Assembly (NCBI GenBank): GCA_026389455.1
Contig: JAPLHV010000180.1
Span: 1 to 57,573, forward strand
Length of the DNA stretch: 57,573 bases
Reading direction: 5' to 3'
Source: Coprothermobacterota bacterium
Lineage (GTDB): Bacteria > Caldisericota > JANLFM01
The notes beneath the pieces are model-generated. The model was not told the DNA's origin. It ran no database searches and saw only the letters and a program-made list of their open reading frames with translations. Below, one piece after another: positions 1 through 7,265 of the stretch (position 1 is the first letter of the stretch; each line of letters begins with the position of its first letter). The position numbers were made by a program, and so were the translations under genes.

Positions 1-45
1 AAGATCTCAGATAGAGTTCGCCACTGCGCATGATTGTTGTTCGTC

Positions 46-83
46 CCTGGGAGCCTTTGGTTTGGGCTCCCAGGTCTTTTTTT
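46..83 (+). terminator. rho-independent terminator
   Basis: A 10-bp perfect stem (46-55 with 65-74) with a 9-nt loop is followed directly by TCTTTTTTT. This is a textbook intrinsic terminator and probably ends transcription of a gene left of the window. A related but weaker copy (GGGAGCCTTTGG...) lies at 563-586. Confidence 0.85.
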
Positions 84-206
84 GTGAAGGGAGCCCACTT
101 CCCAATAAGAGAAAGAAGTTGGCGCAATTGAAACCGCTGCCTGCACGGCAGTCTCTGAAGTCAGGCTAATCCCACCACTTGGGTTAAGGTGGAGAAAGAA
201 ACTAAA

Positions 207-536
207 GTGAACAGTTGTATTGTCTGTGGAATTGAAGTTGTTGCAAGTGATTTACGCGCATCCTTTCCCCACCTGTTCAGTCAGGTTGACCGCTTCGGCG
301 AAGAATCTCTCACCGAAGCAGAGCAGTTGATCTATGCGGAGAAGGTTTGTGCTGCTTGCAGCGCAACGCTACCCCCTTGGGGGTTGCCGAATGAATCCAA
401 AGCTAAGGACGAAGAAGCGTGGTGGGCAGAAGAGGATGAGCGGGAACGACGGCATTACGCCGAGGTCATGGCAGATGTACTCGAAATGGAACTCACCGCA
501 AAGGCCAAACCTCAATGGGTCTTACTGAATAGATAA
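207..536 (+). CDS. small zinc-ribbon-like protein, paralogue of 4204-4389
   Basis: Function unknown. The 109-aa product has two CxxC pairs (CIVC at the N-terminus and CAAC about 45 residues later), which suggests one structural zinc site, followed by a charged helical tail. Between the pairs is a DL...FG..LTEAEQ.I pattern that recurs in the protein at 4204-4389, so the two are paralogues. I chose GTG 207 because it places the first CxxC at the same distance from the N-terminus as in the paralogue and has GGAG upstream; GTG 189 is in frame and also possible. It lies downstream of the terminator at 46-83. Confidence 0.65.
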   Translation: MNSCIVCGIEVVASDLRASFPHLFSQVDRFGEESLTEAEQLIYAEKVCAACSATLPPWGLPNESKAKDEEAWWAEEDERERRHYAEVMADVLEMELTAKAKPQWVLLNR

Positions 537-696
537 TCCGGCAAAGGGCGCAACGTGGCTCTGGGAGCCTTTGGAATTGGGTCTCCTTATAGAAACAAAG
601 GAACCCAATTATTAACAAAGAAAGGAGGTTGGCTCAGTTGAGGCCATTGCTGTAGGGCCGTCACTTCGTACTACAAATAGGAAAGGAGAATGCCTG

Positions 697-1722
697 ATGA
701 AATGTGATCAGGACAAGGATGGCATTGACCACATCAACGTCTACTCCCAAGGAAAGACGGAGTTGGGAAAGATGTTGAGCAACTTCTACCGCCTCCCCGT
801 CGATATTGATGGGATTACGTTTCAGTCCCTAGAGGGCTACTGGTACTGGCTCTCAACCGGAAAGGTTTATGGGGAATTGCTTAACCTCTATGGATATAGA
901 GCCAAAGAGAGAGGCAAGCAATTGCCAAAGGTCTTGATGAGCGAAGGTGAGTTTCACTGCGCGATTCTTCGCGCCATGCTGGCCAAGGTCGAGCAACACG
1001 AAAACCTGGCAAAGATGCTGAAAGAATCTGCTCTTCCGCTGACACATTACTACGTGTTCAATGGAAAAGAAGTGGACGCTGGTTGTTCCTGGGTTCTTTC
1101 CGGGTGGGAAACCATCCGTAAGAACCTCAATAACGGAGTCAATCTAAAACCTCCAGTCGGAGTGCAGGAGAACTTCGACGGTCACCTCCCGACTGATCTT
1201 GTAAAGTTGGGGGGAATATCCCTATCTACCCCAAACATCAGCAATTTGGAGAATGGCATTTATACGTCCTCCAAATTGTGTACTTGTGGTCCAGACTCCA
1301 TGGATATTACTAGAGGCGGAGCGAACTCAGTGTTCGCACCTTCTTGGAATATCCTCAAGAACTTCAAAGCGAAGGCTATCTCAGCTAACCAGTACAAGAA
1401 ACTGTACTGGGAGGAAATGGCGTCCTCTTGGAGCGTTGATAAGTCACCCTTCAAAACTCTCGTTGCCAAGGCCGCACAACATCCAGTGGTGCTGGTCTGC
1501 TACTGCTCTACGGGGCAGTTCTGCCACCGGATCCTTTTGGCCAAGGAGATCTTGGCCAGGAGATTGGGCTGCAAATATTTAGGGGAGATCGGAATCGTTC
1601 AGTGGGTCATCTGCCCCCACTGTGCATTTCATCTCCCTACCGTCCTTCTGCAGAAGTTGCGGAAAGAACACCAAATCCAGCGGTGTCCTTCCTGTGGGGG
1701 CATGCTGGCAGCCAAACCTTAA
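697..1722 (+). CDS. NADAR-like / DUF488-like / zinc-ribbon fusion protein
   Basis: A 341-aa protein with three apparent parts. Residues about 10-150 resemble NADAR (YbiA-type) domains: an LSNFY..PVDIDG motif, a SLEGYWYWL segment where the family has its conserved Glu, and a late W..GWETIRKNL helix. NADAR proteins cleave N-glycosidic bonds in ADP-ribose or nucleotide derivatives. Residues about 190-300 resemble DUF488/DUF4326, with VCYC followed by FCHRILLA. The C-terminus (about 305-341) is a zinc ribbon with CPHC and CPSC. The start is supported by AGGAGA upstream. The gene lies in a cluster with SLOG and macro-like genes, which suggests a role in NAD/ADP-ribose chemistry or sensing. The fusion is unusual; the domain calls come from motifs only. 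Confidence 0.6.
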   Translation: MKCDQDKDGIDHINVYSQGKTELGKMLSNFYRLPVDIDGITFQSLEGYWYWLSTGKVYGELLNLYGYRAKERGKQLPKVLMSEGEFHCAILRAMLAKVEQHENLAKMLKESALPLTHYYVFNGKEVDAGCSWVLSGWETIRKNLNNGVNLKPPVGVQENFDGHLPTDLVKLGGISLSTPNISNLENGIYTSSKLCTCGPDSMDITRGGANSVFAPSWNILKNFKAKAISANQYKKLYWEEMASSWSVDKSPFKTLVAKAAQHPVVLVCYCSTGQFCHRILLAKEILARRLGCKYLGEIGIVQWVICPHCAFHLPTVLLQKLRKEHQIQRCPSCGGMLAAKP

Positions 1723-1765
1723 GGCTTGGGTGGTGGCCTCAACCACCACCCAGAACCCCAATACC

Positions 1766-1784
1766 GCCGACAACAAATGTCGGC
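1766..1784 (+). promoter_or_regulatory. intergenic 7-bp hairpin
   Basis: A perfect 7-bp stem (GCCGACA with TGTCGGC) and 5-nt loop lies between the NADAR fusion gene and the next gene, about 40 bases upstream of its start. There is no T-tract, so it is more likely an mRNA stability or translation element than a terminator. Confidence 0.5.
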
Positions 1785-1826
1785 ACACTCAAATCTCTCC
1801 TGATCGAGAAGAAAGAGGTAAATGAA

Positions 1827-2918
1827 GTGTATCAGAAGAAGTGGTTATTCGGCTCTATGCGAGCTGACCACCCGCTCGTTGTTTCAGCGAATGTTGAGGT
1901 GGCGTACCGACTGCGCGATATGTTCGTGCAGAATGCCCTCATCGACGGCGGTGACCCGAAGCGTGCTGCTGTGGTACTTAATCTGAACAACCCCGAGACA
2001 ATCTTCGTCTCGACTATCGCTGAGATGCAGGAAATGTTTAAGGCTGTCAGCCAACCCCGTGGAGAACTGGAAGTATTCGCCGCAGCCTTCCGCTATGTGC
2101 AGAAGGTCGTTGCTTCCCTCAACGAAATCGAGGAGAAGACAACGATTGAGACAAGAGAGTTTATTCCGGAGTTCCAGCACTTCTACGAAAAGGAAGAAGT
2201 GCGCAAGACCCAGACGATATTCCCCAACATGCGCCACTTGAACCGATTGCGCGTTTTCCCACGCGTCATCATCGCTGACAAAGCGGTGAAACGTTTTTCC
2301 TACCGCCAGGTCGCAGCGCCCCTCATTGCCGGCCTGTTGACTGGCAGATATGTGGGAGAAGCAGTTGGGTTCGCTTATCCGGGACCAAACCACGGTCCAC
2401 TGCAAATGACCCTGATCGACAAAAAGATCACCTCAGAGGCCAGCTACATCGCTGCTTTTACGTCTCAACCGTGGCGGGTTGTAAACAGCCGGGTCAAGAA
2501 AGGCGACGGTTTTGCGCCGTCACAACAAGACTTCCTTGATCTTCGAGAGTTCTTTCTCGACCGTCTGGCCGATGGCACGCCCGTCTGGCCAGGACGAATT
2601 GACACTGATCTAAGCGAACGCGAAATCACCCAGCACGCTAACGGCTATGCCACTAACGGCTGGGACGAAGACGGAGACGATGGGCTAGACCACAAGCGCC
2701 GATATACCCGCCTTACCGATCGCAACGAACTCGGGCGAGAGCCAGGAATTCGCTTGAGCAGTTCTGGAAACACGATCGGGCGCGAGAAGTCGGAGTTCAA
2801 TGATCCCGCCGTGCGGCTGGAGATGAACACAGAGAAACCACTTACCTTCAGCGCTCCGGAACGGCAGGTACAACGCCGTGAAGCTTATCACCGCTGGGTT
2901 AGCAAGCAACGTCGCTAG
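1827..2918 (+). CDS. hypothetical protein, 363 aa
   Basis: I do not recognise the family. The protein is soluble and charged, with no signal peptide or membrane segment. The middle (about residues 100-220) is mixed helix/strand with several FPR/FPN motifs. The last 100 residues are rich in Asp, Arg and Asn and look flexible. I chose GTG 1827 because AAAGAGG lies about 8 bases upstream. The frame stays open further upstream to 1602, but that part overlaps the NADAR gene and reads as low-complexity Pro/Thr. It is followed by a strong hairpin (2937-2966). Confidence 0.7.
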   Translation: MYQKKWLFGSMRADHPLVVSANVEVAYRLRDMFVQNALIDGGDPKRAAVVLNLNNPETIFVSTIAEMQEMFKAVSQPRGELEVFAAAFRYVQKVVASLNEIEEKTTIETREFIPEFQHFYEKEEVRKTQTIFPNMRHLNRLRVFPRVIIADKAVKRFSYRQVAAPLIAGLLTGRYVGEAVGFAYPGPNHGPLQMTLIDKKITSEASYIAAFTSQPWRVVNSRVKKGDGFAPSQQDFLDLREFFLDRLADGTPVWPGRIDTDLSEREITQHANGYATNGWDEDGDDGLDHKRRYTRLTDRNELGREPGIRLSSSGNTIGREKSEFNDPAVRLEMNTEKPLTFSAPERQVQRREAYHRWVSKQRR

Positions 2919-2936
2919 TTAGCAGCCACGCATTTG

Positions 2937-2966
2937 CCCGGGAGTCTCAGCAATGGGGCTCCCGGG
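2937..2966 (+). promoter_or_regulatory. intergenic 8-bp hairpin
   Basis: CCCGGGAG (2937-2944) pairs perfectly with CTCCCGGG (2959-2966) just after one gene and 20 bases before the next. No T-run follows. It belongs with the other GC-rich intercistronic hairpins of this element. Confidence 0.6.
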
Positions 2967-2986
2967 AATCTCAAAAAGGAGAAGAA

Positions 2987-3331
2987 ATGAGAGTGATCAT
3001 TGCAGGCAGCCGCAGTTGCACTGACATACAACAAATAGAGGTTGCCGTTGCAGCCTCCGGCTTTAAGCCAAGCCTCATTATCAGCGGGTGCGCCAGGGGA
3101 GTTGACCGACTTGGCGAAACTTGGGCTTCCAACCATGGGATTCCCATAGAGAAATATCCAGCAAATTGGGACGCCTATGGCAAGTCAGCAGGGTACCGCA
3201 GAAACGCAGTTATGGCATCTAACGCCGATGTCCTCATTGCTGTCTGGGATGGGCACAGTCCCGGGACAAGACACATGATCGACACTGCCATTGGGATGGG
3301 ATTAAGTGTCTACATTCATCAGATCTCTTAG
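2987..3331 (+). CDS. DUF2493-type SLOG-family protein
   Basis: The 114-aa protein matches the DUF2493 branch of the SLOG (Rossmann-like, YspA/LOG-related) superfamily: RVIIAGSR at the N-terminus, ISGCARGVDRLGETWA in the middle, YPANWDAYGKSAGYRRN and ADVLIAVWDGHSPGTRHMID later. SLOG proteins bind or process nucleotide derivatives such as NAD- or ADP-ribose-related ligands; the substrate here is unknown. AGGAG precedes ATG 2987. It overlaps the following macro-like gene by 26 bases, implying translational coupling. Genes of this family are common in phages and other mobile elements. Confidence 0.88.
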   Translation: MRVIIAGSRSCTDIQQIEVAVAASGFKPSLIISGCARGVDRLGETWASNHGIPIEKYPANWDAYGKSAGYRRNAVMASNADVLIAVWDGHSPGTRHMIDTAIGMGLSVYIHQIS

Positions 3332-3776
3332 CTCAAACCAAGTGTTCGTTTTTGGATCAAACTCCACTGGATTTCATGGCGCTGGCGCTGCGGGATTTGC
3401 CTTCCGTGGCACTGCTGAAAACTCCTGGAGAAGTGATCCGTTCTTTCTGGCTGCCATGAAATCGCCGACCGGCAGCATGCTTCGCCTCGGCCGATGGGCT
3501 GTGTACGGAATAGCGCGTGGTTACCAGGTGGGTCGTGAGGGCAGATCGTATGCTGTCTGCACCATCGCTCGCCCGGGGCTGCTCAGGTCCGTCTCCTTGG
3601 ATGACATCAAGCAGCAGCTTACCGAGATGGCGAAGTTCGCCAAGCTCAACAGAGAGTTGCAGTTTCTATGCAGCAAAGTCGGATGTGGCCGCTCCGGCTA
3701 TGCGGAGAGCGAAATCATGGGCATTTGGCCAGAAATGCCAAGCAACGTGATCAATCCAAAGTGGTCAGAAAGGTAA
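3306..3776 (+). CDS. macro-like phage-type protein (FGSN/GxHGxGAA family)
   Basis: The 156-aa product shows the pattern of a small family common in phages: VFVFGSN, then GFHGAGAAGFA, then GIARGYQVGREGRSYAVCTI, then VGCGRSGYAESEI. The Gly-rich loops and the layout resemble macro (ADP-ribose-binding) domains, but some databases attach unrelated phage names, so the function is inferred. The GTG start at 3306 lies inside the preceding SLOG gene; GTG 3342 would give a protein starting directly at VFVFGSN and is a real alternative. Tight coupling to a SLOG gene supports a role in ADP-ribose or nucleotide-derivative metabolism. Confidence 0.7.
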   Translation: MSTFIRSLSSNQVFVFGSNSTGFHGAGAAGFAFRGTAENSWRSDPFFLAAMKSPTGSMLRLGRWAVYGIARGYQVGREGRSYAVCTIARPGLLRSVSLDDIKQQLTEMAKFAKLNRELQFLCSKVGCGRSGYAESEIMGIWPEMPSNVINPKWSER

Positions 3777-3783
3777 AACAAAG

Positions 3784-4113
3784 ATGTCATACTGTTTGAT
3801 TTGCAATACGGAAATGGATGACTATGGCGGCGGTTGCGATTGCAACCGTTTGTTCGTAGAGCACCTTATCTATCGAGATGGGGGCTTTCGCATGATAGCT
3901 GTCCTCATGCGCATGAGTGGGGTGAGCTTCCCCCTCATTTTCGATCTATTCCAAAGCCAAAGCATCAAAGTCCCACGCGACCTTGATATCCATAGAGCGA
4001 TTGGAATATTGTGGCGTAGACTTAAGAAGAACTTCCCGCCAGCTTACAAAAACAATCGTTTAATCCGCCCAAACACCAGCGTCATCTCCGATTGGCCAGA
4101 ATTCCCTGGTTAA
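3784..4113 (+). CDS. small Cys-rich hypothetical protein
   Basis: A 109-aa unrecognised protein that starts 7 bases after the macro-like gene, with AAAGG upstream. The N-terminus carries CLIC and, 12 residues later, CDC, a plausible zinc-binding knuckle. The rest is helical and basic (ILWRRLKKNF). It ends just before a small hairpin (4130-4147). It is probably co-transcribed with the SLOG and macro-like genes. Confidence 0.65.
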   Translation: MSYCLICNTEMDDYGGGCDCNRLFVEHLIYRDGGFRMIAVLMRMSGVSFPLIFDLFQSQSIKVPRDLDIHRAIGILWRRLKKNFPPAYKNNRLIRPNTSVISDWPEFPG

Positions 4114-4129
4114 ACCAAGCTGAAACGAA

Positions 4130-4147
4130 GGAGTAGGACAGCACTCC
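4130..4147 (+). repeat. intergenic hairpin of the GACAGC-loop type
   Basis: GGAGT pairs with ACTCC around the loop AGGACAGC. The loop sequence resembles that of the hairpins at 4402, 4846 and 5183, so I group it with them. Confidence 0.45.
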
Positions 4148-4203
4148 CACTACTTCAGATGCAGACAACTGTAATTTCCCCGGAGTTCAGAAAGGTAGAA
4201 GAG

Positions 4204-4389
4204 ATGAATCGTATTTGTGTTTTTTGCGGAGATAAGTATGACCCGAATGACCTTCACCTGCAGGATGATCGCGAAACAGTGCTGTTCTGCGCACATTTTG
4301 GGAAGACTCTCACCGAAACGGAGCAGGCAATTGTTGAGGGTACGATCTGCACCCTTTGTGCCCTCAACGGGCAAATAGCCGGTAGGTAG
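4204..4389 (+). CDS. small zinc-ribbon-like protein, paralogue of 207-536
   Basis: A 61-aa protein with CVFCG near the N-terminus and CTLC near the C-terminus, a likely four-Cys zinc site. The middle has HFGKTLTETEQAI, matching RFGEESLTEAEQLI in the protein at 207-536. The pair defines a small family in this element. ATG 4204 is preceded by AGAAAGG at a good distance; ATG 4159 is in frame but lacks a convincing ribosome site. The function is unknown; the size suggests a DNA- or RNA-binding or adaptor protein. Confidence 0.7.
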   Translation: MNRICVFCGDKYDPNDLHLQDDRETVLFCAHFGKTLTETEQAIVEGTICTLCALNGQIAGR

Positions 4390-4401
4390 TAAAGCCGAAA
4401 T

Positions 4402-4424
4402 CTGGGGTGGTGACAGCGCCCCAG
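4402..4424 (+). repeat. intergenic repeat hairpin, copy 1
   Basis: CTGGGG pairs with CCCCAG around a TGGTGACAGCG loop, preceded by AGCCGAAAT. Near-identical copies follow the next two genes (4846-4866 and 5183-5205). Each sits directly after a stop codon. There is no T-tract. Confidence 0.75.
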
Positions 4425-4453
4425 AATCTGAAACAAGAGATGAGGCAAAAAAA

Positions 4454-4837
4454 GTGAACGAGAAGTTTGTCCCAACAAAAGAGCAGATTCAGGAATATCG
4501 GGAAGAAGAGTTATACGCAATGAGCGCTGAGCGCTCCTTGGAGAGCGCTACTGACAGGTACATGATGGGTTGTGATGAAGCCATCGAGGAAGTTGCCAGG
4601 TTGGCCTCCGCACTATACAAGGCCTGTGACAATCTATATGAGAAAGATGTAGACGCAGCCAGCGAGGGCATGGACAACAACGACTTCGCCCAGGTTTTTC
4701 TCGCGGTTACAACGCCAGAGAGAAGAATCGTAAAAAGGGCCATGGAACTGGTTCTCTCGCAAAGGAATTGCTTAGTGTTTGATGTGCGTCTGCCAGAGAG
4801 TTTCCTGTTCGGCAAATTCGACGATTTTCCTGGATAG
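4454..4837 (+). CDS. hypothetical acidic helical protein
   Basis: A 127-aa protein with no recognised family. It is rich in Glu and Asp and predicted helical throughout (TKEQIQEYREEELYAM..., AIEEVARLASALYKACDN), without membrane segments. It starts at GTG 4454, with GAGG about 10 bases upstream. It is flanked on both sides by copies of the same intergenic hairpin. Confidence 0.65.
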   Translation: MNEKFVPTKEQIQEYREEELYAMSAERSLESATDRYMMGCDEAIEEVARLASALYKACDNLYEKDVDAASEGMDNNDFAQVFLAVTTPERRIVKRAMELVLSQRNCLVFDVRLPESFLFGKFDDFPG

Positions 4838-4845
4838 CCGAAATC

Positions 4846-4866
4846 TGGGGTGGGACAGCGCCCCCA
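4846..4866 (+). repeat. intergenic repeat hairpin, copy 2
   Basis: The same GCCGAAATCTGGGGTG...GACAGCGCCCC block as at 4402, directly after the stop of 4454-4837 and 30 bases upstream of the next start. Confidence 0.75.
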
Positions 4867-4895
4867 CATCAACAATCCCGAGAAAGGAAAATCTA

Positions 4896-5174
4896 ATGAA
4901 TTTAGCATCAGATGGAATAGGTGAAGTTATAGGCGTTTATTCTACGCACGGTCATAAGTTCAACCGTGTGGAGTACAACATCAAGTATAGGGGTAATGAC
5001 ACGCTGTACACCCACATACGGTGGGAGTCAGCATGGATGGTAATGATCGGTGATGAGGTTTTGCTCCAAGCTGGGCAGATTATCAACGATACTTATCTCA
5101 ACGCGATACTCTACCGTTTGCAAAGAAGGCCTGAGTGGTGGATGAACCGCACAGAAACCATGGTTAAGATTTAA
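4896..5174 (+). CDS. hypothetical protein, 92 aa
   Basis: A small unrecognised protein rich in strands and aromatic residues (NIKYRGNDTLYTHIRWESAWMVMIGDEVLLQAGQ), possibly a small beta-barrel. GAAAGG precedes ATG 4896; the frame is open further upstream but overlaps the previous gene. A third copy of the intergenic hairpin follows its stop. Codon use looks normal for the element. Confidence 0.65.
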   Translation: MNLASDGIGEVIGVYSTHGHKFNRVEYNIKYRGNDTLYTHIRWESAWMVMIGDEVLLQAGQIINDTYLNAILYRLQRRPEWWMNRTETMVKI

Positions 5175-5182
5175 GCCGAAAT

Positions 5183-5205
5183 CTGGGGTGGTGACAGCGC
5201 CCCAG
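5183..5205 (+). repeat. intergenic repeat hairpin, copy 3
   Basis: CTGGGG and CCCCAG around TGGTGACAGCG, preceded by AGCCGAAAT, right after the stop of 4896-5174. The next 800 bases contain no convincing gene. Confidence 0.75.
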
Positions 5206-6024
5206 GATCTGCGCGTACAAAGGTTATCGCGCACTGATGAGGCAATACCTTGTTAGGGAAGCTTCGAGCGGGCCTCCCCACCTCCTAAAGCCCGTACTAT
5301 GGTCGGCCCTCTCCCCACCCGCCCACCCTGATCTCTTCCTCACCGTGTGTATTGGTCGTAAGCCTTTGCCTCGTGGCGCTCCGCTCCGCTCCGCGCCCCT
5401 CGGCCAAAACTTCAGAAGAATAAACCGCACTCCCTCCCTTGCTTTCTGCTCAAACCTACTTCCCGCCCGATTAAGCCTCTGTTCGCCGCTCCCCATCACC
5501 AGGTCCAACCCTTGGTCGCAACAGCTCCCAGCCTCAGCTCGCTTCGCTCGCTTCGGCCTAACAACGACAGAAGAAACCTGCTTTACCCGCCCACCCATTT
5601 CACCGCCCATCCCCCACAGTCCACCCCTTTCCCACCCCTTCCTTACCCCACTTCCCACTCGTTTCAAACCAAACAAATTCAAGACCTCCCCAAAACCAAG
5701 CAAGGTCAAGAGCAGTGCGCCCCCGCTCTTTTGAGGGGGACGGAATGAGGTAGAAAAAAACCTCTCTTCCTTTCCCTTCCATGGTCCTCGCATCCATGGA
5801 TGGAGAAAGTCAAAGGCTAGTCAAAGGCTAGTCAAAGGCTAGTCAAAGGCTAGTCAAAAGCTCTTCCCCCCGTTTTTTTGAGGGGGGAGGGGAGGGTAGA
5901 AAAAGGTTTCCCAAAGGTGCAGCGCGGTTCGCACCAAAACGGGCATGCCTAGTTCTACTTCACTTCAACCCCTCAAAAATCAACTTCCGTAGCGTTAGCC
6001 AGCGTTCCGGACAAAGGAGATGAA
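5206..6024 (+). other. pyrimidine-rich non-coding region with repeats
   Basis: I see no credible gene. The open frames on both strands here encode low-complexity Pro/Ser or Gly/Arg strings. The plus strand is strongly C- and T-rich to about 5700. Two related hairpin modules lie at 5720-5764 and 5866-5907: a C5-6/G5-6 stem around a T-rich loop, then a GAGG(G)TAGAAAAA segment. Between them is a tandem repeat (5809-5862). The layout could be an origin or partition-like site, or a control region for the genes starting at 6025. Confidence 0.5.
5809..5862 (+). repeat. 11-bp tandem repeat (iteron-like)
   Basis: Four perfect head-to-tail copies of GTCAAAGGCTA (5809-5852) and a fifth, degenerate copy (5853-5862). 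The 11-bp period is about one DNA helical turn, as expected for an array of protein-binding sites on one face of the helix. A T-loop G/C hairpin (5866-5887) follows directly. Confidence 0.85.
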
Positions 6025-6666
6025 ATGGCCAAGACAGTGAAAGCAGTACCACCCTCTCCAGTAGCCGTGGAGCCCCCCATCGACAGCCTCGCGTTTTCAG
6101 AGGTTGTCCAGATTCTGCCGTCGCCTAAGACGGTTGTCTTTTCTGGAGCTCGCCCCCAGATGACCCCAGGCGGCTGGGACAAGACCAACGCCTTTGTCGT
6201 AGCGGCCAAGTGCTACCTCTTCAGCTACGTGGAGTTCCTCACAAAGCGTGGCTACTGCCGTTTCGTGACCGGTGGGAATCTCGGCAGCGATGAGTGGTTT
6301 GCCGATGCTGTTCTTTTCGCCAAGACGAGCAATCCCGACATTGCTTTCGAGCTAGTTCTTCCCTTTCATGGCTACGAGAAGGCATGGAAAGACGACACTA
6401 AACAGGCCTTCTCAGCGCTCTGTGAGAAGGCCGATAAAGTCTCCTACGCCGATGAGATCAACCCACCGCCGAAAAGCCTCGATGCAGCGCGCAAGACTAT
6501 CGCCAACCTGATGAATCGCAACTCCATTGCTGCCAAGATGGCCGACTTGATCGTTCTCTTCGGAGAAGACAAGCCTGTCACAGCGATGAAGATTGCCGCA
6601 AACGGGAAGCGGACAGTTAGCGTCAGCTTCGCCGGCGACAACAAGTTTCTGGCCCGCGAGGGCTAG
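6025..6666 (+). CDS. YpsA-like SLOG-family protein
   Basis: A 213-aa protein with a SLOG/LOG-type Rossmann layout: VVFSGARPQ near residue 37, VTGGNLGSDEWFADAVLFAK in the middle, LVLPFHGYEKAWKDD, then a C-terminal RNSIAAKMADLIVLFG strand. This order fits the YpsA/DUF1273 branch, which binds nucleotide-derived ligands. AAGGAG precedes ATG 6025. It is the second SLOG protein in this element, and the next gene starts on the base after its stop. Substrate unknown. Confidence 0.7.
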   Translation: MAKTVKAVPPSPVAVEPPIDSLAFSEVVQILPSPKTVVFSGARPQMTPGGWDKTNAFVVAAKCYLFSYVEFLTKRGYCRFVTGGNLGSDEWFADAVLFAKTSNPDIAFELVLPFHGYEKAWKDDTKQAFSALCEKADKVSYADEINPPPKSLDAARKTIANLMNRNSIAAKMADLIVLFGEDKPVTAMKIAANGKRTVSVSFAGDNKFLAREG

Positions 6667-6891
6667 ATGCATCTGAGCCAAGAAGCTTCCCGGCTCGTAC
6701 AAGCCATTTACGGTCGGGAAGCTTGCCTGGTCGCGCTCCCTCTTTGGCAGCGTCAACTTGAACCCCTCAGCAGCCCGCGTGAAGCCCGCCGCCTTGCCGA
6801 GGAACTCGATGGCGTACCCGACAGCGTCCGCAACGCACTGTTTGGATACATAAACCAGGCTCTGCGCCTGGAAAGGAGAGAAAATTGGTAA
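6667..6891 (+). CDS. hypothetical protein, 74 aa
   Basis: A short helical, Arg/Leu-rich protein (PLWQRQLEPLSSPREARRLAEELDGV) of no known family. Its ATG follows the SLOG stop directly with no separate ribosome site, so translation is probably coupled. It overlaps the start of the next gene by 7 bases. Confidence 0.6.
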   Translation: MHLSQEASRLVQAIYGREACLVALPLWQRQLEPLSSPREARRLAEELDGVPDSVRNALFGYINQALRLERRENW

Positions 6892-7265
6892 TTGAGAAAT
6901 CAGCAGTAAATGAAAAGTCAGCAAGCACCTCCAAGTGGCTCACCATCATTGCCATCATCGCCGTTCTGGCTATTCTCAGCACGATCGTCCTGACTGTTTT
7001 AGTGGTCAACCAAGCTCCTATCACAGCCGCTATCCCGGTTGTCACATCCGCCACCTACACGACAGCGACGGCCACGAAGCCCATCACCGCCAAGCAAGTC
7101 AGCTACATCAACGGCCTGGCCGTAAAAGCCAACCGTAACGCTAATTCATTCATCAGCGCCATGTTCAATGGAACAACCATAGGATCTCTAACCACGGTCC
7201 AAGCTTCCAAGGTAATCGAAGCCCTTCAGGCTATCGTCTACGCGACCCAGAAGGCAACCCCATAA
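6885..7265 (+). CDS. small membrane protein with DUF3072-like tail
   Basis: A 126-aa protein starting at TTG 6885 with AAGGAG ideally placed upstream. Residues about 18-45 form one transmembrane helix (TIIAIIAVLAILSTIVLTVLVV). The C-terminal half contains ITAKQVSYINGLAVKAN...LTTVQASKVIEALQ, resembling the small helical DUF3072 motif found at the ends of phage and plasmid DNA-metabolism proteins. The tail is probably extracytoplasmic or cytoplasmic depending on orientation, which I cannot settle. It is followed directly by a second possible membrane micro-ORF. Confidence 0.65.
   Translation: MVIEKSAVNEKSASTSKWLTIIAIIAVLAILSTIVLTVLVVNQAPITAAIPVVTSATYTTATATKPITAKQVSYINGLAVKANRNANSFISAMFNGTTIGSLTTVQASKVIEALQAIVYATQKATP

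Noticed and set aside
1602..1826. 5' extension of the 363-aa gene
   Set aside because: The extension overlaps the NADAR gene and is Pro/Thr-rich; GTG 1827 has a well-placed ribosome site.
5224..5793. Open reading frames of 165-189 codons on both strands in the gene-free region
   Set aside because: They encode low-complexity Pro/Ser or Gly/Arg strings, overlap each other and lack ribosome sites; the strand-biased composition explains the missing stops.
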